A stretch of 11,124 bases of DNA from a bacterium (lineage in GTDB: Bacteria; Krumholzibacteriota; Krumholzibacteria; LZORAL124-64-63), in assembly GCA_021767885.1 (NCBI GenBank), contig JAASSM010000018.1, positions 1 to 11,124 of the forward strand, written 5' to 3'. Positions 1-8,384 of the stretch are shown here, one piece after another (within the stretch, counting starts at the first letter, position 1; each line of letters begins with the position of its first letter). Made by a program: the position numbers and the translations under genes. The notes under the pieces were generated by a model. The model saw only the letters and a program-made list of their open reading frames with translations. It was not told where the DNA came from and searched no databases.

Positions 1-954
1 CAGCGGGGCGATGCCCCCGCGGAGACCGCCCCCCTCGATCCCGCCCTGGTGATCCGGCGCGACGTGATGCGCAGCATCTTCGGCGAGGTGCTCGTCACCA
101 ATCACGGCCGCATCTCGCTGGTCGAGACGCTGAGGACCCTGTCCGGACACCTCGCCCGCTGCGGCACCAGCCTGGTCCGGGTGGCGGATGCTCGCGAGCG
201 CGCCCGGCGGGCCAGCGAGGACTTCCTGGAGTTCGACCGTGACGCCCTGGACGAGATCCTCATCAAGGCCGCCGCGGTGCACTTCGAACCCGACCGCGTG
301 GCCGCGCTGCGCGGCGGCCTCGAGCGGATCGAGGGCACCCTCCGCGAGCTCCTGGCCACGGACCTCGATCCGGCGGCCGTGGATCGCCTCCAGCCGCGAC
401 TCGCGCGCGAGGTGGCCACGCTCGAGCAGGAGTTCCTCGCGTTCTACCGCGAGCTCGAGCGTCACTTCACCTGCGACTTCCAGGGCATCCTCGCCCGGGT
501 CCTCGACCGCTACACCGACCTCGCCCGCCGCCAGCACATCACCATCCTCACCGAGCCGGATGCCGCGCGTCGCGAGCCCGTCCTGGTGGAGGCCGCCGCC
601 CTGCGCCTGACCCTGGACAACCTGGTGGGCAACGCGGTCCGGGCCCTCGCCGACCGCCCCGAGCGCGTCCTGCGCATCGCCTGGCGAGGCGACCGCGGCC
701 AGCTCGTGGTGCGCATCACCGACACCGGCTGCGGCATCGCCCCCGATCGCGTGGACGACCTCTTCTCCGGCCGCGCCAGCACCCGCCCCGGCGGCGGCGT
801 GGGCCTGGCGCGCAGCCGCCGCCTGCTCGGACACACCGGGGCCGTGCTCGAGCTCGAGCGCTCGGTCCCGGACCACGGCAGCACCTTCCGCCTGCGGCTG
901 CCGCGGCCGGTGGCCACCGCCGACCACGAATCCCGGAAGGACGCCAGCGCATGA
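1..954 (+). CDS. Sensor histidine kinase, C-terminal part (5' end outside window)
   Basis: The frame is open from the first base, so the gene very likely begins upstream; a GTG at 49 is the first possible start inside the window, but nothing marks it as the true one. Numbered from that GTG, residues about 180-288 form a GHKL-type ATPase domain: N-box with N191 and N195 (LVGNAVRAL), G1 box DTGCGIAPD at 225-233, and a glycine-rich G2 box GGGVGLARS at 248-256. By family knowledge this domain binds ATP and phosphorylates a histidine, then the partner regulator. Residues about 80-140 look helical or coiled-coil, where the dimerisation and phosphoacceptor helices should lie, yet no canonical H-box (HE-x-R-x-P) is visible there. 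No membrane segment is seen in this part. The stop overlaps the next gene's ATG (ATGA), which points to a cognate kinase-regulator pair. The input signal is unknown. The ATPase domain is certain; the rest of the kinase assignment is inference. Confidence 0.85.
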   Translation, partial: QRGDAPAETAPLDPALVIRRDVMRSIFGEVLVTNHGRISLVETLRTLSGHLARCGTSLVRVADARERARRASEDFLEFDRDALDEILIKAAAVHFEPDRVAALRGGLERIEGTLRELLATDLDPAAVDRLQPRLAREVATLEQEFLAFYRELERHFTCDFQGILARVLDRYTDLARRQHITILTEPDAARREPVLVEAAALRLTLDNLVGNAVRALADRPERVLRIAWRGDRGQLVVRITDTGCGIAPDRVDDLFSGRASTRPGGGVGLARSRRLLGHTGAVLELERSVPDHGSTFRLRLPRPVATADHESRKDASA

Positions 955-2366
955 TCCGCCTCGAGGACACCCGCGTCCTGCTCGTGGACGACGACGTCCA
1001 CTTCACCGCGGCCCTGGCCAGCCTCGTGGACGGCCTCTGCCAGCTGGACGTGGTCCACACCATCGCGGCCGCGCGTGAGCGACTGGCCACCACTCCGCCC
1101 GACCTCATCCTCCTGGACATCGAGTTCGAGGGTGGTCGTCCCGAGGGTTTCGACCTGCTGGAGCAGCTCCAGGGCGATCCCCTCGCCCCGCCGGTGCTCA
1201 TGCTCACCGGCGCCGATGCCGCCGCGCCGGCGGTGCGCGCCATCCAGCTCGGCGCCTTCCATTACCTGACCAAGATGCCCGCCTTCAACGACCTGGTGAA
1301 CCTCATGCTCCGCGCCCTGGAGCACCATCAGGTCCGCCGCCGCCTGGCCGCCCGCGACGCGGCCACCGACGGCGACGATCCCGAGCACACGGTGTTCGTG
1401 GGCGAGTCGCGCGTCAGCCAGGAGCTGATGGCCACCATCCGCGAGCTGGCTGCCGCCGACTGTCGCGTCCTGATCACCGGCGAGACCGGCACGGGCAAGG
1501 GCGTCGTCGCCCGCCTGCTGCACGAGCACGGCCCCCGCGCCGAGGAGGTCTTCCTGCCGGTGCCGCTGGCCTCCCTGGCCCGCGATCTCATCGCCTCGGA
1601 ACTGTTCGGTCACGTGCGCGGCGCCTTCGCCAACGCCGTCAGCGACCGCAGCGGCAAGTTCGACCTCGTCCGCCGCGGCACCATCTTCCTGGACGACATC
1701 ACCGACGTGGACGGCGGGATCCAGTCCTCGCTGCTGCAGGTGATCGAGGAGGGCCGCTTCCACCGCGTGGGCGCCGACCAGATGGTCGCCACCGAGGCGC
1801 GCGTCCTGGCCGCCACCAACAAGGACATCGAGGAGGAGGTGCGCTGCGGCCGCTTCAAGGCCGACCTCTTCCACCGCCTGCGAACCTTCTGGCTGCACCT
1901 GCCGCCGCTACGCGACCGCCGGGACGACATCCTCCCGCTGGCCCGCCACTACCTCGCCCACTTCGGGCGCCAGCGCAACAAGGACGTGCGCGGCTTCACG
2001 CCCTCGGCCGAATGCCTGCTCCTGGATCATCCCTGGCCGGGAAACGTGCGGGAACTGCTCCAGGCCATCGACCGCGCGGTGGTCTTCGCCCGCGGTCCCA
2101 TGGTCCATCCCGGTCTGCTGGCCGTGGCCTCCGGCCCCGCCATGGGCGCCGAGCCCGAGCCCCTGGACGCGGCGTTCGACCGGGCGCGGGTGAGCTTCTG
2201 GCGCCAGTACTACGCGCCGCTGCTCGAACGCACCGGCGGCAGCGTGGAGCAGGTCGCGCGGCTCGCCGGCAAGCCCAGGCAGACGGTCTATCGCCACCTC
2301 GAGCAGGCCGGCCTGGACTGGCGGGAGTTCGGACGGGATGCGCCCCGGAACCGGGGCGAGGCCTGA
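951..2366 (+). CDS. NtrC-family response regulator (receiver, AAA+, Fis-type HTH) with a variant GAFTGA loop
   Basis: The 471-residue protein has the three-domain layout of NtrC-type activators. The receiver (about 7-125) has acidic residues D13 and D14, phosphoacceptor D56 (LILLD), T86 and K108. The AAA+ domain (about 146-380) has Walker A GETGTGKG at 177-184, an arginine-finger region FKADLFHRL at 302-310 and sensor II WPGNVREL at 362-369. A Fis-like helix-turn-helix lies at about 428-456. Family members normally activate sigma54 promoters after phosphorylation. Here the sigma54-contact motif GAFTGA reads GAFANA (224-229), the Walker B pair is DD (248-249) rather than DE, and the first finger position is lysine (303). 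The protein may therefore act without sigma54 or hydrolyse ATP poorly. The ATG at 951 overlaps the kinase stop and has an AGGA-type ribosome site about 9 bases upstream. The receiver looks able to accept phosphate from the adjacent kinase. Target genes are unknown. Confidence 0.93.
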   Translation: MIRLEDTRVLLVDDDVHFTAALASLVDGLCQLDVVHTIAAARERLATTPPDLILLDIEFEGGRPEGFDLLEQLQGDPLAPPVLMLTGADAAAPAVRAIQLGAFHYLTKMPAFNDLVNLMLRALEHHQVRRRLAARDAATDGDDPEHTVFVGESRVSQELMATIRELAAADCRVLITGETGTGKGVVARLLHEHGPRAEEVFLPVPLASLARDLIASELFGHVRGAFANAVSDRSGKFDLVRRGTIFLDDITDVDGGIQSSLLQVIEEGRFHRVGADQMVATEARVLAATNKDIEEEVRCGRFKADLFHRLRTFWLHLPPLRDRRDDILPLARHYLAHFGRQRNKDVRGFTPSAECLLLDHPWPGNVRELLQAIDRAVVFARGPMVHPGLLAVASGPAMGAEPEPLDAAFDRARVSFWRQYYAPLLERTGGSVEQVARLAGKPRQTVYRHLEQAGLDWREFGRDAPRNRGEA

Positions 2367-2387
2367 ACCCCGGCTGCGGCCCCGGGG
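2341..2387. terminator. Alternating CCCCGG/CCGGGG inverted repeats between convergent genes
   Basis: Four blocks alternate here: CCCCGG at 2343-2348, CCGGGG at 2351-2356, CCCCGG at 2368-2373 and CCGGGG at 2382-2387. The first pair is part of an 8-base perfect arm pair (2341-2348 with 2351-2358) inside the last codons of the response-regulator gene, with only 2 bases between the arms. The second pair gives a 6-bp stem with an 8-base loop just after the stop. The position, between two convergent genes, fits a bidirectional terminator. No run of T follows on either strand, so intrinsic termination is uncertain. The rest of the 52-base gap shows nothing else. Confidence 0.35.
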
Positions 2388-2418
2388 AGGGACCCGCCGA
2401 CGTTCTCCAGGTCACGGC

Positions 2419-2976
2419 TCATTGCTCGCGGTGCTGGCCAGCCGAGACGTAAGGCAGGAATCGTTCCTCGATGAAGTGGCGCCACGTCGCCTCCACGACC
2501 TGCTCCCAGCCGGGATGCACCTCGCCGGCCGCCCGGACGGTCACCTCGAGCTGGCAGCCGGCCGGTGTCGGCTCCAGGGTGTACGTGGTCACCATGTGCA
2601 CCGCATGACCCGCCAGCCCCAGTGGCCCCTCCATGCGCAGCAGCTTGCCGCGCTGCGCCTGGGTGACCACGGCATGGATCACCCCGTCTCCGCTCTCATC
2701 GAAGATCTCACGGAAGTGGCCGCCCGGTCGCGGCTCGATTTCCAGGTGCAGGGGGTCACCGCTCATGCTGTGGTCCCACCAGCCGGAGATGTCACCCGTC
2801 AGGGCGTCGTACATCTCCGCGGGTGGTCCCGGCAGATCCACGCGGAAGTCGAAGGCGAACGACCCGGTCGGCGGGGCGGCCTCGTGGTCCTGGGCGCTGG
2901 CAGGCATCGTGAACGCGAGGCTCGCTGCGACGGCCAGCGTGGCGAGAGCGCCAGTGCGCGACTGCAGAGGGGGCAT
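2419..2976 (-). CDS. Secreted SRPBCC-fold (AHSA1/START-like) protein
   Basis: The 185-residue protein starts with a signal peptide: an N-terminal arginine at position 7, a hydrophobic stretch at about 9-24, and an ASA cleavage motif ending near residue 28, so it is probably exported to the periplasm. Residues about 40-175 match the SRPBCC/AHSA1 pattern: an N-terminal strand followed by PPAEMYDALTGDISGWW (51-67), alternating strands with a GGHFREIF-like turn (85-92), and a C-terminal helix rich in W, H and E (157-175). Proteins of this fold bind hydrophobic ligands in a central cavity; the ligand cannot be told from sequence. Most AHSA1-like proteins are cytoplasmic, so the signal peptide is notable. 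The gene starts 25 bases after pstB on the same strand and is probably the last gene of the pst operon. The ribosome site is weak (GGAAG about 10 bases upstream). A phosphate-related role is only a guess from position. Confidence 0.82.
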   Translation of the reverse strand: MPPLQSRTGALATLAVAASLAFTMPASAQDHEAAPPTGSFAFDFRVDLPGPPAEMYDALTGDISGWWDHSMSGDPLHLEIEPRPGGHFREIFDESGDGVIHAVVTQAQRGKLLRMEGPLGLAGHAVHMVTTYTLEPTPAGCQLEVTVRAAGEVHPGWEQVVEATWRHFIEERFLPYVSAGQHREQ

Positions 2977-3001
2977 GGACGACCGCTTCCGCCTGGGCGG
3001 C

Positions 3002-3898
3002 CTAGCCGAACCGCCCGGTGATGTAGTCCTCGGTCTCCTTGAGATGCGGATTGGTGAAGATCTCCGCCGTGGGACCGAACTCGATGAGACGACCGAGGTA
3101 CATGAACGCCGTGTAATCGCTCACCCGCGAGGCCTGCTGCATGTTGTGGGTCACGATGAGAATGGAGTACTCGCCCCGCAGCTCGGTGATCAGCTCCTCG
3201 ATCTTGCTGGTGGCGATGGGATCGAGGGCGGAGCAGGGCTCGTCCATCAGGAGCACCTCGGGCTCGGCGGCGATGGCCCGTGCGATGCAAAGCCGCTGCT
3301 GCTGGCCGCCGGACATGCCCAGGGCGCTCTCGCCGAGGCGGTCCTGGACCTCGTCCCAGAGAGCGGCGCCCCGGAGCGTGCGCTCGCAGACCTCCTTCAG
3401 CACGTTGCGGTTGCGCTCGCCATCGATGCGCAGCGGGTAGACCACGTTCTCGAAGACGCTCATGGGAAACGGATTGCTCTTCTGGAACACCATGCCCATG
3501 CGCCGTCGCAGCTCGATCACGTCCACGGCCGGGCCGTAGATGGAGTCGCCGTTGAGCAGCATGTCGCCCTCGATGCGCACGGAGTCGATGAGGTCGTTCA
3601 GCCGGTTCACCGAGCGCAGGAGCGTGGACTTGCCGCAGCCCGAGGGCCCGATCAAGGCCGTCACCTTGCCGCGCGGGATGCTCATGGTGACGTCGTGGAG
3701 GGCCTGCTTCGCGCCGTACCACAGGTTGAAGTCCCGGATCTCCAGGACCGACTCCTCGGCCAGGACCTCGTCATGGATGTCGCTCTGGACCTCGGCTCCG
3801 GCGGCGATGGCGGCCAGTCGGCTCTCGGTTCCCACGTCCGCGTCCTTTCCGGCGATGGTGTGGTCTCTCATCTGCGCAGCGGACTTCTGCGTCTGCAT
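3002..3898 (-). CDS. pstB: Phosphate ABC transporter ATP-binding protein PstB
   Basis: This is the cytoplasmic ATPase that drives phosphate import through PstC-PstA. With the chosen start it is 298 residues, and all nucleotide-binding motifs are intact: Walker [10 protein letters not shown] at 84-92, Q-loop Q139, signature MSGGQQQR at 195-202 (the first position is M instead of the usual L), Walker B LLMDEP at 216-221, and switch histidine H251. The PstB-specific stretch [10 protein letters not shown] (138-147) separates it from other ABC ATPases. About 45 residues precede the ABC domain ([12 protein letters not shown], from 51), giving a somewhat long, low-complexity N-terminus. The ATG at 3898 was chosen for its strong ribosome site; ATG at 3916 (304 residues) or GTG at 3928 (308 residues) are alternatives. 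It lies 40 bases after the pstA stop, in the same operon as pstS, pstC and pstA. Confidence 0.97.
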   Translation of the reverse strand: MQTQKSAAQMRDHTIAGKDADVGTESRLAAIAAGAEVQSDIHDEVLAEESVLEIRDFNLWYGAKQALHDVTMSIPRGKVTALIGPSGCGKSTLLRSVNRLNDLIDSVRIEGDMLLNGDSIYGPAVDVIELRRRMGMVFQKSNPFPMSVFENVVYPLRIDGERNRNVLKEVCERTLRGAALWDEVQDRLGESALGMSGGQQQRLCIARAIAAEPEVLLMDEPCSALDPIATSKIEELITELRGEYSILIVTHNMQQASRVSDYTAFMYLGRLIEFGPTAEIFTNPHLKETEDYITGRFG

Positions 3899-3901
3899 GT
3901 T

Positions 3902-3910
3902 CCTCTCCTC
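3902..3910 (-). promoter_or_regulatory. Ribosome binding site that favours the pstB start at 3898
   Basis: On the - strand this reads GAGGAGAGG. It contains a full AGGAG core 6 bases before the ATG at 3898, which is ideal spacing. The upstream ATG at 3916 has only a weaker AGAGG at 4 bases. If 3916 were the true start, this purine run would be coding sequence for E-E-R. Confidence 0.6.
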
Positions 3911-3938
3911 GCTCATGCCACCTCTCACGGTCGCGCCG

Positions 3939-5738
3939 TCAGAACTGGTTCGCCACGAATTTCCGGCGGAGCCGCGTCCGCAGCCAGATCGCCGCCAGGT
4001 TCAGGGCGGTGATGATCAGGATCAAGAGCAGCGTGGTGGTGAACACCATGGGCTTGGCGGCCTCGGAGTTCTGGCTCTGGAAGCCGAGGTCGTAGATGTG
4101 GAAGCCGAGGTGCATGAAGCTGCGTTCGGGATGGATGTAGGGCGGGATGCCGTCGATGGGCAGCTCGGGGGCGAGCTTCACCGCCCCGACGAGCATCAGC
4201 GGCGCCACCTCGCCGGCGCCACGGGCCATGGCCAGGATGGTCCCGGTCATGATGCCCGGCAGGGCGCGCGGCAGCACGATCCGCTGGATGGTCTGCCACT
4301 TGGTGGCGCCGCAGGCGTAACTGCCCTCCCGCATGGAGCCGGGGACGGCCGCCAGCGCTTCCTCCGTGGCCACGATCACCACCGGCAGCGTCAGCAGCGC
4401 CAGGGTGAGCGACGCCCACATCAGGCCGCCCGTGCCGTAGGTGGGATTGGGCAGCTTGGCGGCGAAGAAGGCCTGGTCGATGGCGCCGCCGATGATGTAG
4501 CTGAAGAAGCCCAGGCCGAAGACGCCGAACACGATGCTCGGCACGCCGGCCAGGTTGTTGATGGAGATGCGCACGGCCGAGACCATGGGACCGGCCTTGG
4601 CGTACTCGCGCAGATAGAGGGCGGCCAGCACGCCGAACGGCACCACCAGCAGCGACATGATGAGCGTCATCACCACCGTGCCGAAGATGGCCGGATAGAC
4701 ACCGCCCTCGCTGTTGGCCTCGCGCGGCTCGGCGGTGAGGAACTCGTGCCAGCGGGAGACGTAGATGGCCAGCTTGTCGCCGAGATCGAGCTGGTTCGCC
4801 GGATAGGCCCGGACGATGTCCCCCAGGGCCAGTTCCGTCTCGCGCCCGGCGGCGGTGCGCAAGCGCAACACGTGGCGCTGGTTCTCCTGGCGGAGCGCCT
4901 CGATGCGCTCGGTGATCTCCGCGAACTCGATGCGGGTCTGGTCCTGGATCTGCCCGGCGGCGGTCCGGGCGGCGAGGTGCTCCGGCGAGCCGGCGCCATG
5001 ATCGAGCTCCGCCTGCCGCACCTCCAGGCGCGCCTCTTCCAGGCGGTGGTTGATGCGCGCGATCTCCTCGTTCTCGAGCTGACGCTGCTGATGGAACCGG
5101 TCCCGGACCGCCCCGTGCTCGGCGCGGAACGCGGACCAGGCCGCCGCGGCTCCCTCGGCCACGGTCTCGCCATCGACGAGGTAGGCCACGGGCTCGCCGT
5201 AGAACCGGCCCCAGGTCAGACGCTCGATCACCACCGCCCAGGACGGCAGCGTGCGGCCACCGGCGGCCACCTCGTAGTCGCTGATCCAGTTGAAATGCTC
5301 GCCGGAGAGCTCGAAGTTGCCCGTCCGCAGCAGCTGACGCCGGAGCTCGCCCTCGCCAGCGGCGAGTTCCGCCGCCGCCGCGGCCGCGGCCTCCTCGTCC
5401 AGGGACCGCAGGAGGCCAGGCTCGGGGGTGAAGCGGTTCTCCCGCGTCACCTCGCCCCAGTAGGTGGCGCCGTCCAGGGTGGTGAGCGAGAGCACGGGCT
5501 GGGGCCAGAAGGTGCTGAAGCCCTGGTAGAACACCAGGCCGAGCAGCCCGACGATCATCACGCAGCAGAGCACGAGTCCCCCGCCGGTCAGCCACAGCAG
5601 GGGTTCGCCCTGGGCGAGCAGGGACGTGGCCACGCGGGACTGGCGGCTGCGCCGCGACGTCTGGGCCGGCGACGGCCCGGGCACCCGCGCGGCGGCGGCT
5701 CCGGCCGGTGGCTCCGGCTTGAGGGCATCGGTCTTCAC
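3939..5738 (-). CDS. pstA: Phosphate ABC transporter permease PstA, long form with coiled-coil periplasmic insert
   Basis: This is one of the two membrane subunits of the phosphate importer. It is 599 residues, about twice the usual 280-300. After a Pro/Ala-rich cytoplasmic tail there is a membrane helix at about 46-72. Residues about 75-345 form an extra, probably periplasmic, region; within it, residues 195-300 are rich in E, R, Q and A in a coiled-coil pattern. The standard permease domain starts at about 347 and carries several membrane helices and a PstB-docking EAA-type loop at 471-495 ([13 protein letters not shown], then a conserved IVLPRALPG). The last helix is at about 566-587, followed by a basic tail. 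Long PstA proteins paired with long PstC proteins are known in Pseudomonas- and Vibrio-type systems, so this is a family variant rather than a chimera. The start is GTG, one base after the pstC stop, implying translational coupling. Confidence 0.95.
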   Translation of the reverse strand: MKTDALKPEPPAGAAAARVPGPSPAQTSRRSRQSRVATSLLAQGEPLLWLTGGGLVLCCVMIVGLLGLVFYQGFSTFWPQPVLSLTTLDGATYWGEVTRENRFTPEPGLLRSLDEEAAAAAAAELAAGEGELRRQLLRTGNFELSGEHFNWISDYEVAAGGRTLPSWAVVIERLTWGRFYGEPVAYLVDGETVAEGAAAAWSAFRAEHGAVRDRFHQQRQLENEEIARINHRLEEARLEVRQAELDHGAGSPEHLAARTAAGQIQDQTRIEFAEITERIEALRQENQRHVLRLRTAAGRETELALGDIVRAYPANQLDLGDKLAIYVSRWHEFLTAEPREANSEGGVYPAIFGTVVMTLIMSLLVVPFGVLAALYLREYAKAGPMVSAVRISINNLAGVPSIVFGVFGLGFFSYIIGGAIDQAFFAAKLPNPTYGTGGLMWASLTLALLTLPVVIVATEEALAAVPGSMREGSYACGATKWQTIQRIVLPRALPGIMTGTILAMARGAGEVAPLMLVGAVKLAPELPIDGIPPYIHPERSFMHLGFHIYDLGFQSQNSEAAKPMVFTTTLLLILIITALNLAAIWLRTRLRRKFVANQF

Positions 5739-5739
5739 G

Positions 5740-8355
5740 TCACAGCTCCAGCGACTTCTTGCGGAACCGGATCCGGACCGCCTCGGCCGCAGTGTTCAGG
5801 ATGAACGTCATGACGAACAGCGTCAGCGCGGCCAGGAACAGGGTGCGGTAGTGCGTGCTGTTCTGCACGGCCTCGGGCAGCTCCACGGCGATGTTGGCCG
5901 ACAGGGTGCGGAAGCCGTTGAAGATGTTCCACTCCATGACCGGGGTATTGCCGGCGGCCATGAGCACGATCATGGTCTCCCCCACCGCACGGCCGAGGCC
6001 GATCATCATGGCAGAGAACAGGCCGCTGATCGCCGGGGGGATGATCACGTAGATGGCCGTCTGCCAGGGCGTCGCGCCGGCGCCCAGGGACGCGGCCCGC
6101 AGGTGGCCGGGCACCGCGGAGAGGGCGTCCTCGCTGATGGTGTAGATGATGGGGATGATGGCGAAGCCCATCACCACGCCCACCACCAGCGCGTTGCGCT
6201 GGACGTAGGTGTCGACGTAGCTGCCGCGCGGGTCCAGGCCGGCTGCGGCCAGCAGCCAGGAGACCGTCCAGGCCACCACGAGCACCACCGCGCTGCTGAC
6301 CAGGAACCGCGCCAGGTCCAGGAGTGCGAACCGGGTCCGCGTGACCCCGGGCCCCACCCGCCGCAACCAGCCGTCCACCACCTGGGCATTGAAGAGGAAC
6401 ACCGCGCCGGCGCTCAGCGGTAGCAGCAGGAACATCCAGCCCCCCGTGCCCGTCCCCACCTGGCCATCGAGCCAGGCCACGATGTCGCCGCTGAACAGGG
6501 TGGTCTCCACCCCGCCTCCCAGGAGGGAGGCCAGCAGCAGCCCCATGGGCAGCCCCAGGAACATGAGCGGGAACTTGATGGCACCCCGGCGCAGGGCGAA
6601 CTCCTTGGGCAGCAGCTGCCAGAGGTAGGCCCCCAGCAGGAAGCAGAACGGCACGGTGACGAACGCCGTGAGGGTCTGCGGCACCACGCCCTCGAGGAAC
6701 GGGGCGAAGACCAGCGCCGCCAGGAAGCCCAGGACCACCGACGGCAGGCTGGCCATGAGCTCGATCACCGGCTTGACGCGGGCCCGGGTGCGTGGATGCA
6801 GGAACTCCGAGGTGTACACGGCCGCGAACCAGGCCAGCGGCAGGCCGAAGAGCAGCGAATAGAGCGTGGCCTTGAGCGTGCCGAAGATCAGGGGCATCAG
6901 GCTGTACTTGGGCTCGAAGGCATCCGACGCGCCCGACGACTGCCAGACCCAGGCAGGCTCGTCGTAGCCCTCGTACCAGACCCGCTGCATGAGCGACCGC
7001 CAGTTGGTCTCCGGATGCGGGGCCTCGATGCGCCAGACCCGCCCCTCGCCGCCCGCCAGGCTCAGCATGATGTCGTCCCGGGGGCCGAGGGCGAGGAAAT
7101 CCACCGGCTCGCCGTCGGCCGTCGCCTCGATCTCGGTGAGCAGCTGGTCGCTGGAGATGTGGTAGAGGCCCACGGTGCCGTCGGCGAAGGCCGCGGCCAC
7201 CATGCGGGTGCGCGCCGAGGGCGCCAGGTCCGTGGTCACCGCCGGATGCGGCGGCAACGCGTGCGCCAGCACGAGGGAGGTGCCGTCCACGTGGTCGGCA
7301 TCGGGATCCTTGACCCGGAACCAGACCCGGATGCGGCCGAGGTCGTCCCCGGTGATCAGGGAGGCCTTGCCCAGCTGGAAGGCCACGGTGGTCAGCCGGT
7401 GACCGTCCTCGGGCACCAGGTCGGTCTCGCCGGTCACCTGCATGGCGTCCGGCTGCACGGAATGGATCCGGACCAGGCGCCCGTCGGTCCAGGCGAGCAT
7501 CACGTTGTCGCCCAGGCCCGTCAGCAGCAGGTGGGCCGGCGCCACGCCGGACTCCGGCAGGATGCCCTCGGCCCGCAGATCCAGCGCGCCGCCGGTGGCC
7601 GTGACGGTGACCTCGCCGGTGAGCAGGTTGCGGCGGCTGCGCAGCTCGTTGACGTGGAGGGTGCCCGAGGCATCCAGCGCCGCGAAGCGGGGGCCCGTGT
7701 TGGTGTCGCTCTGGTCCACCAGGACGATGGGACGCGGGCTCAGCTGCTGGGCCGGGCCGAGGTCGAGACGGAGCTCCTGGTAGCGGAACTGCATCTCCGG
7801 CGTGCGCTCGACGATGCCCTGCCGCAGGGGAGCCGCCTCGCCCACGGGCAGCTCGTGCAACGCGGGCGGGATCTCGGCGACGGGCAGGAAATCCGTGGTG
7901 AACGCGATCTGGCCCACGCGCACGGTGCCGTCGCTGTACCCGAAGGCGCAGTTGTCGGTGTCGATGCCGAAGGACCAGCAGGTCATCAGCGCGGCGTCGG
8001 GCACCTCCAGGCGCCGGATCACCGCACCGTCGCTGAGCCGTCGGACGAAGACCGAGCCGTCCCGGTGCAGCATCCAGGCCATGGTGCTGTACTCGTTGAC
8101 CCCGACGTGCACCACCGGCGCGGGCGTGCTGCCGGCGGCGAGGTCGTGCTCGGCCTCGAGATCCGACGGCAGGAAGAGGGGGATCACCACGTAGACCAGG
8201 AACAGGCCCACCAGGGAGACGGCGACGATGCTGCCGATGCCGCCGAGCGAGATCACCCAGCGGGCGATACGGTCCTTGATGAGCACCGAGCGCCGCGCCG
8301 TCCGGGCCCGGGAGCGGCCGGAGAACGCGGCGTCCGTTTGCGGCTTCCTGGTCAT
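5740..8355 (-). CDS. pstC: Phosphate ABC transporter permease PstC, long form with propeller-like periplasmic domain
   Basis: This is the second membrane subunit of the phosphate importer. It is 871 residues, against about 300-320 for the short form. A membrane helix at about 33-62 is followed by roughly 400 residues (65-470) with a repeated strand pattern ending in DG-x-V/L motifs: SDGTVRVG (141-148), TDGRLVRI (290-297), DDLGRIRVW (337-345), ADGTVGLYHI (391-400) and GEGRVWRI (436-443). This looks like a WD40/YVTN-like beta-propeller on the periplasmic side. The permease domain begins at about 487 (LIFGTLKATLYSLLFG) and runs to the C-terminus, with a PstB-docking EAA-type loop at about 754-778 (AASLGAGATPWQT, then IIPPAISG). 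Residues about 590-700 carry extra hydrophobic segments beyond the minimal fold. The ATG at 8355 has an AAAGG ribosome site 7 bases upstream. It follows pstS after an 85-base gap with a strong hairpin and is coupled to pstA. Confidence 0.95.
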   Translation of the reverse strand: MTRKPQTDAAFSGRSRARTARRSVLIKDRIARWVISLGGIGSIVAVSLVGLFLVYVVIPLFLPSDLEAEHDLAAGSTPAPVVHVGVNEYSTMAWMLHRDGSVFVRRLSDGAVIRRLEVPDAALMTCWSFGIDTDNCAFGYSDGTVRVGQIAFTTDFLPVAEIPPALHELPVGEAAPLRQGIVERTPEMQFRYQELRLDLGPAQQLSPRPIVLVDQSDTNTGPRFAALDASGTLHVNELRSRRNLLTGEVTVTATGGALDLRAEGILPESGVAPAHLLLTGLGDNVMLAWTDGRLVRIHSVQPDAMQVTGETDLVPEDGHRLTTVAFQLGKASLITGDDLGRIRVWFRVKDPDADHVDGTSLVLAHALPPHPAVTTDLAPSARTRMVAAAFADGTVGLYHISSDQLLTEIEATADGEPVDFLALGPRDDIMLSLAGGEGRVWRIEAPHPETNWRSLMQRVWYEGYDEPAWVWQSSGASDAFEPKYSLMPLIFGTLKATLYSLLFGLPLAWFAAVYTSEFLHPRTRARVKPVIELMASLPSVVLGFLAALVFAPFLEGVVPQTLTAFVTVPFCFLLGAYLWQLLPKEFALRRGAIKFPLMFLGLPMGLLLASLLGGGVETTLFSGDIVAWLDGQVGTGTGGWMFLLLPLSAGAVFLFNAQVVDGWLRRVGPGVTRTRFALLDLARFLVSSAVVLVVAWTVSWLLAAAGLDPRGSYVDTYVQRNALVVGVVMGFAIIPIIYTISEDALSAVPGHLRAASLGAGATPWQTAIYVIIPPAISGLFSAMMIGLGRAVGETMIVLMAAGNTPVMEWNIFNGFRTLSANIAVELPEAVQNSTHYRTLFLAALTLFVMTFILNTAAEAVRIRFRKKSLEL

Positions 8356-8384
8356 CGATCGCCTTTCGGGGCCGGACCCACGAC

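Noticed and set aside
510..1898. A 462-codon open frame on the - strand opposite the kinase and response regulator
   Set aside because: It is a shadow of two well-supported genes and has no recognisable motifs of its own.
3540..5804. A 754-codon open frame on the + strand opposite pstA and the pstB end
   Set aside because: It is antisense to genes with intact family motifs and its product is rich in G, H, R, Q and D with no domain signal. Long antisense frames are expected at this GC content.
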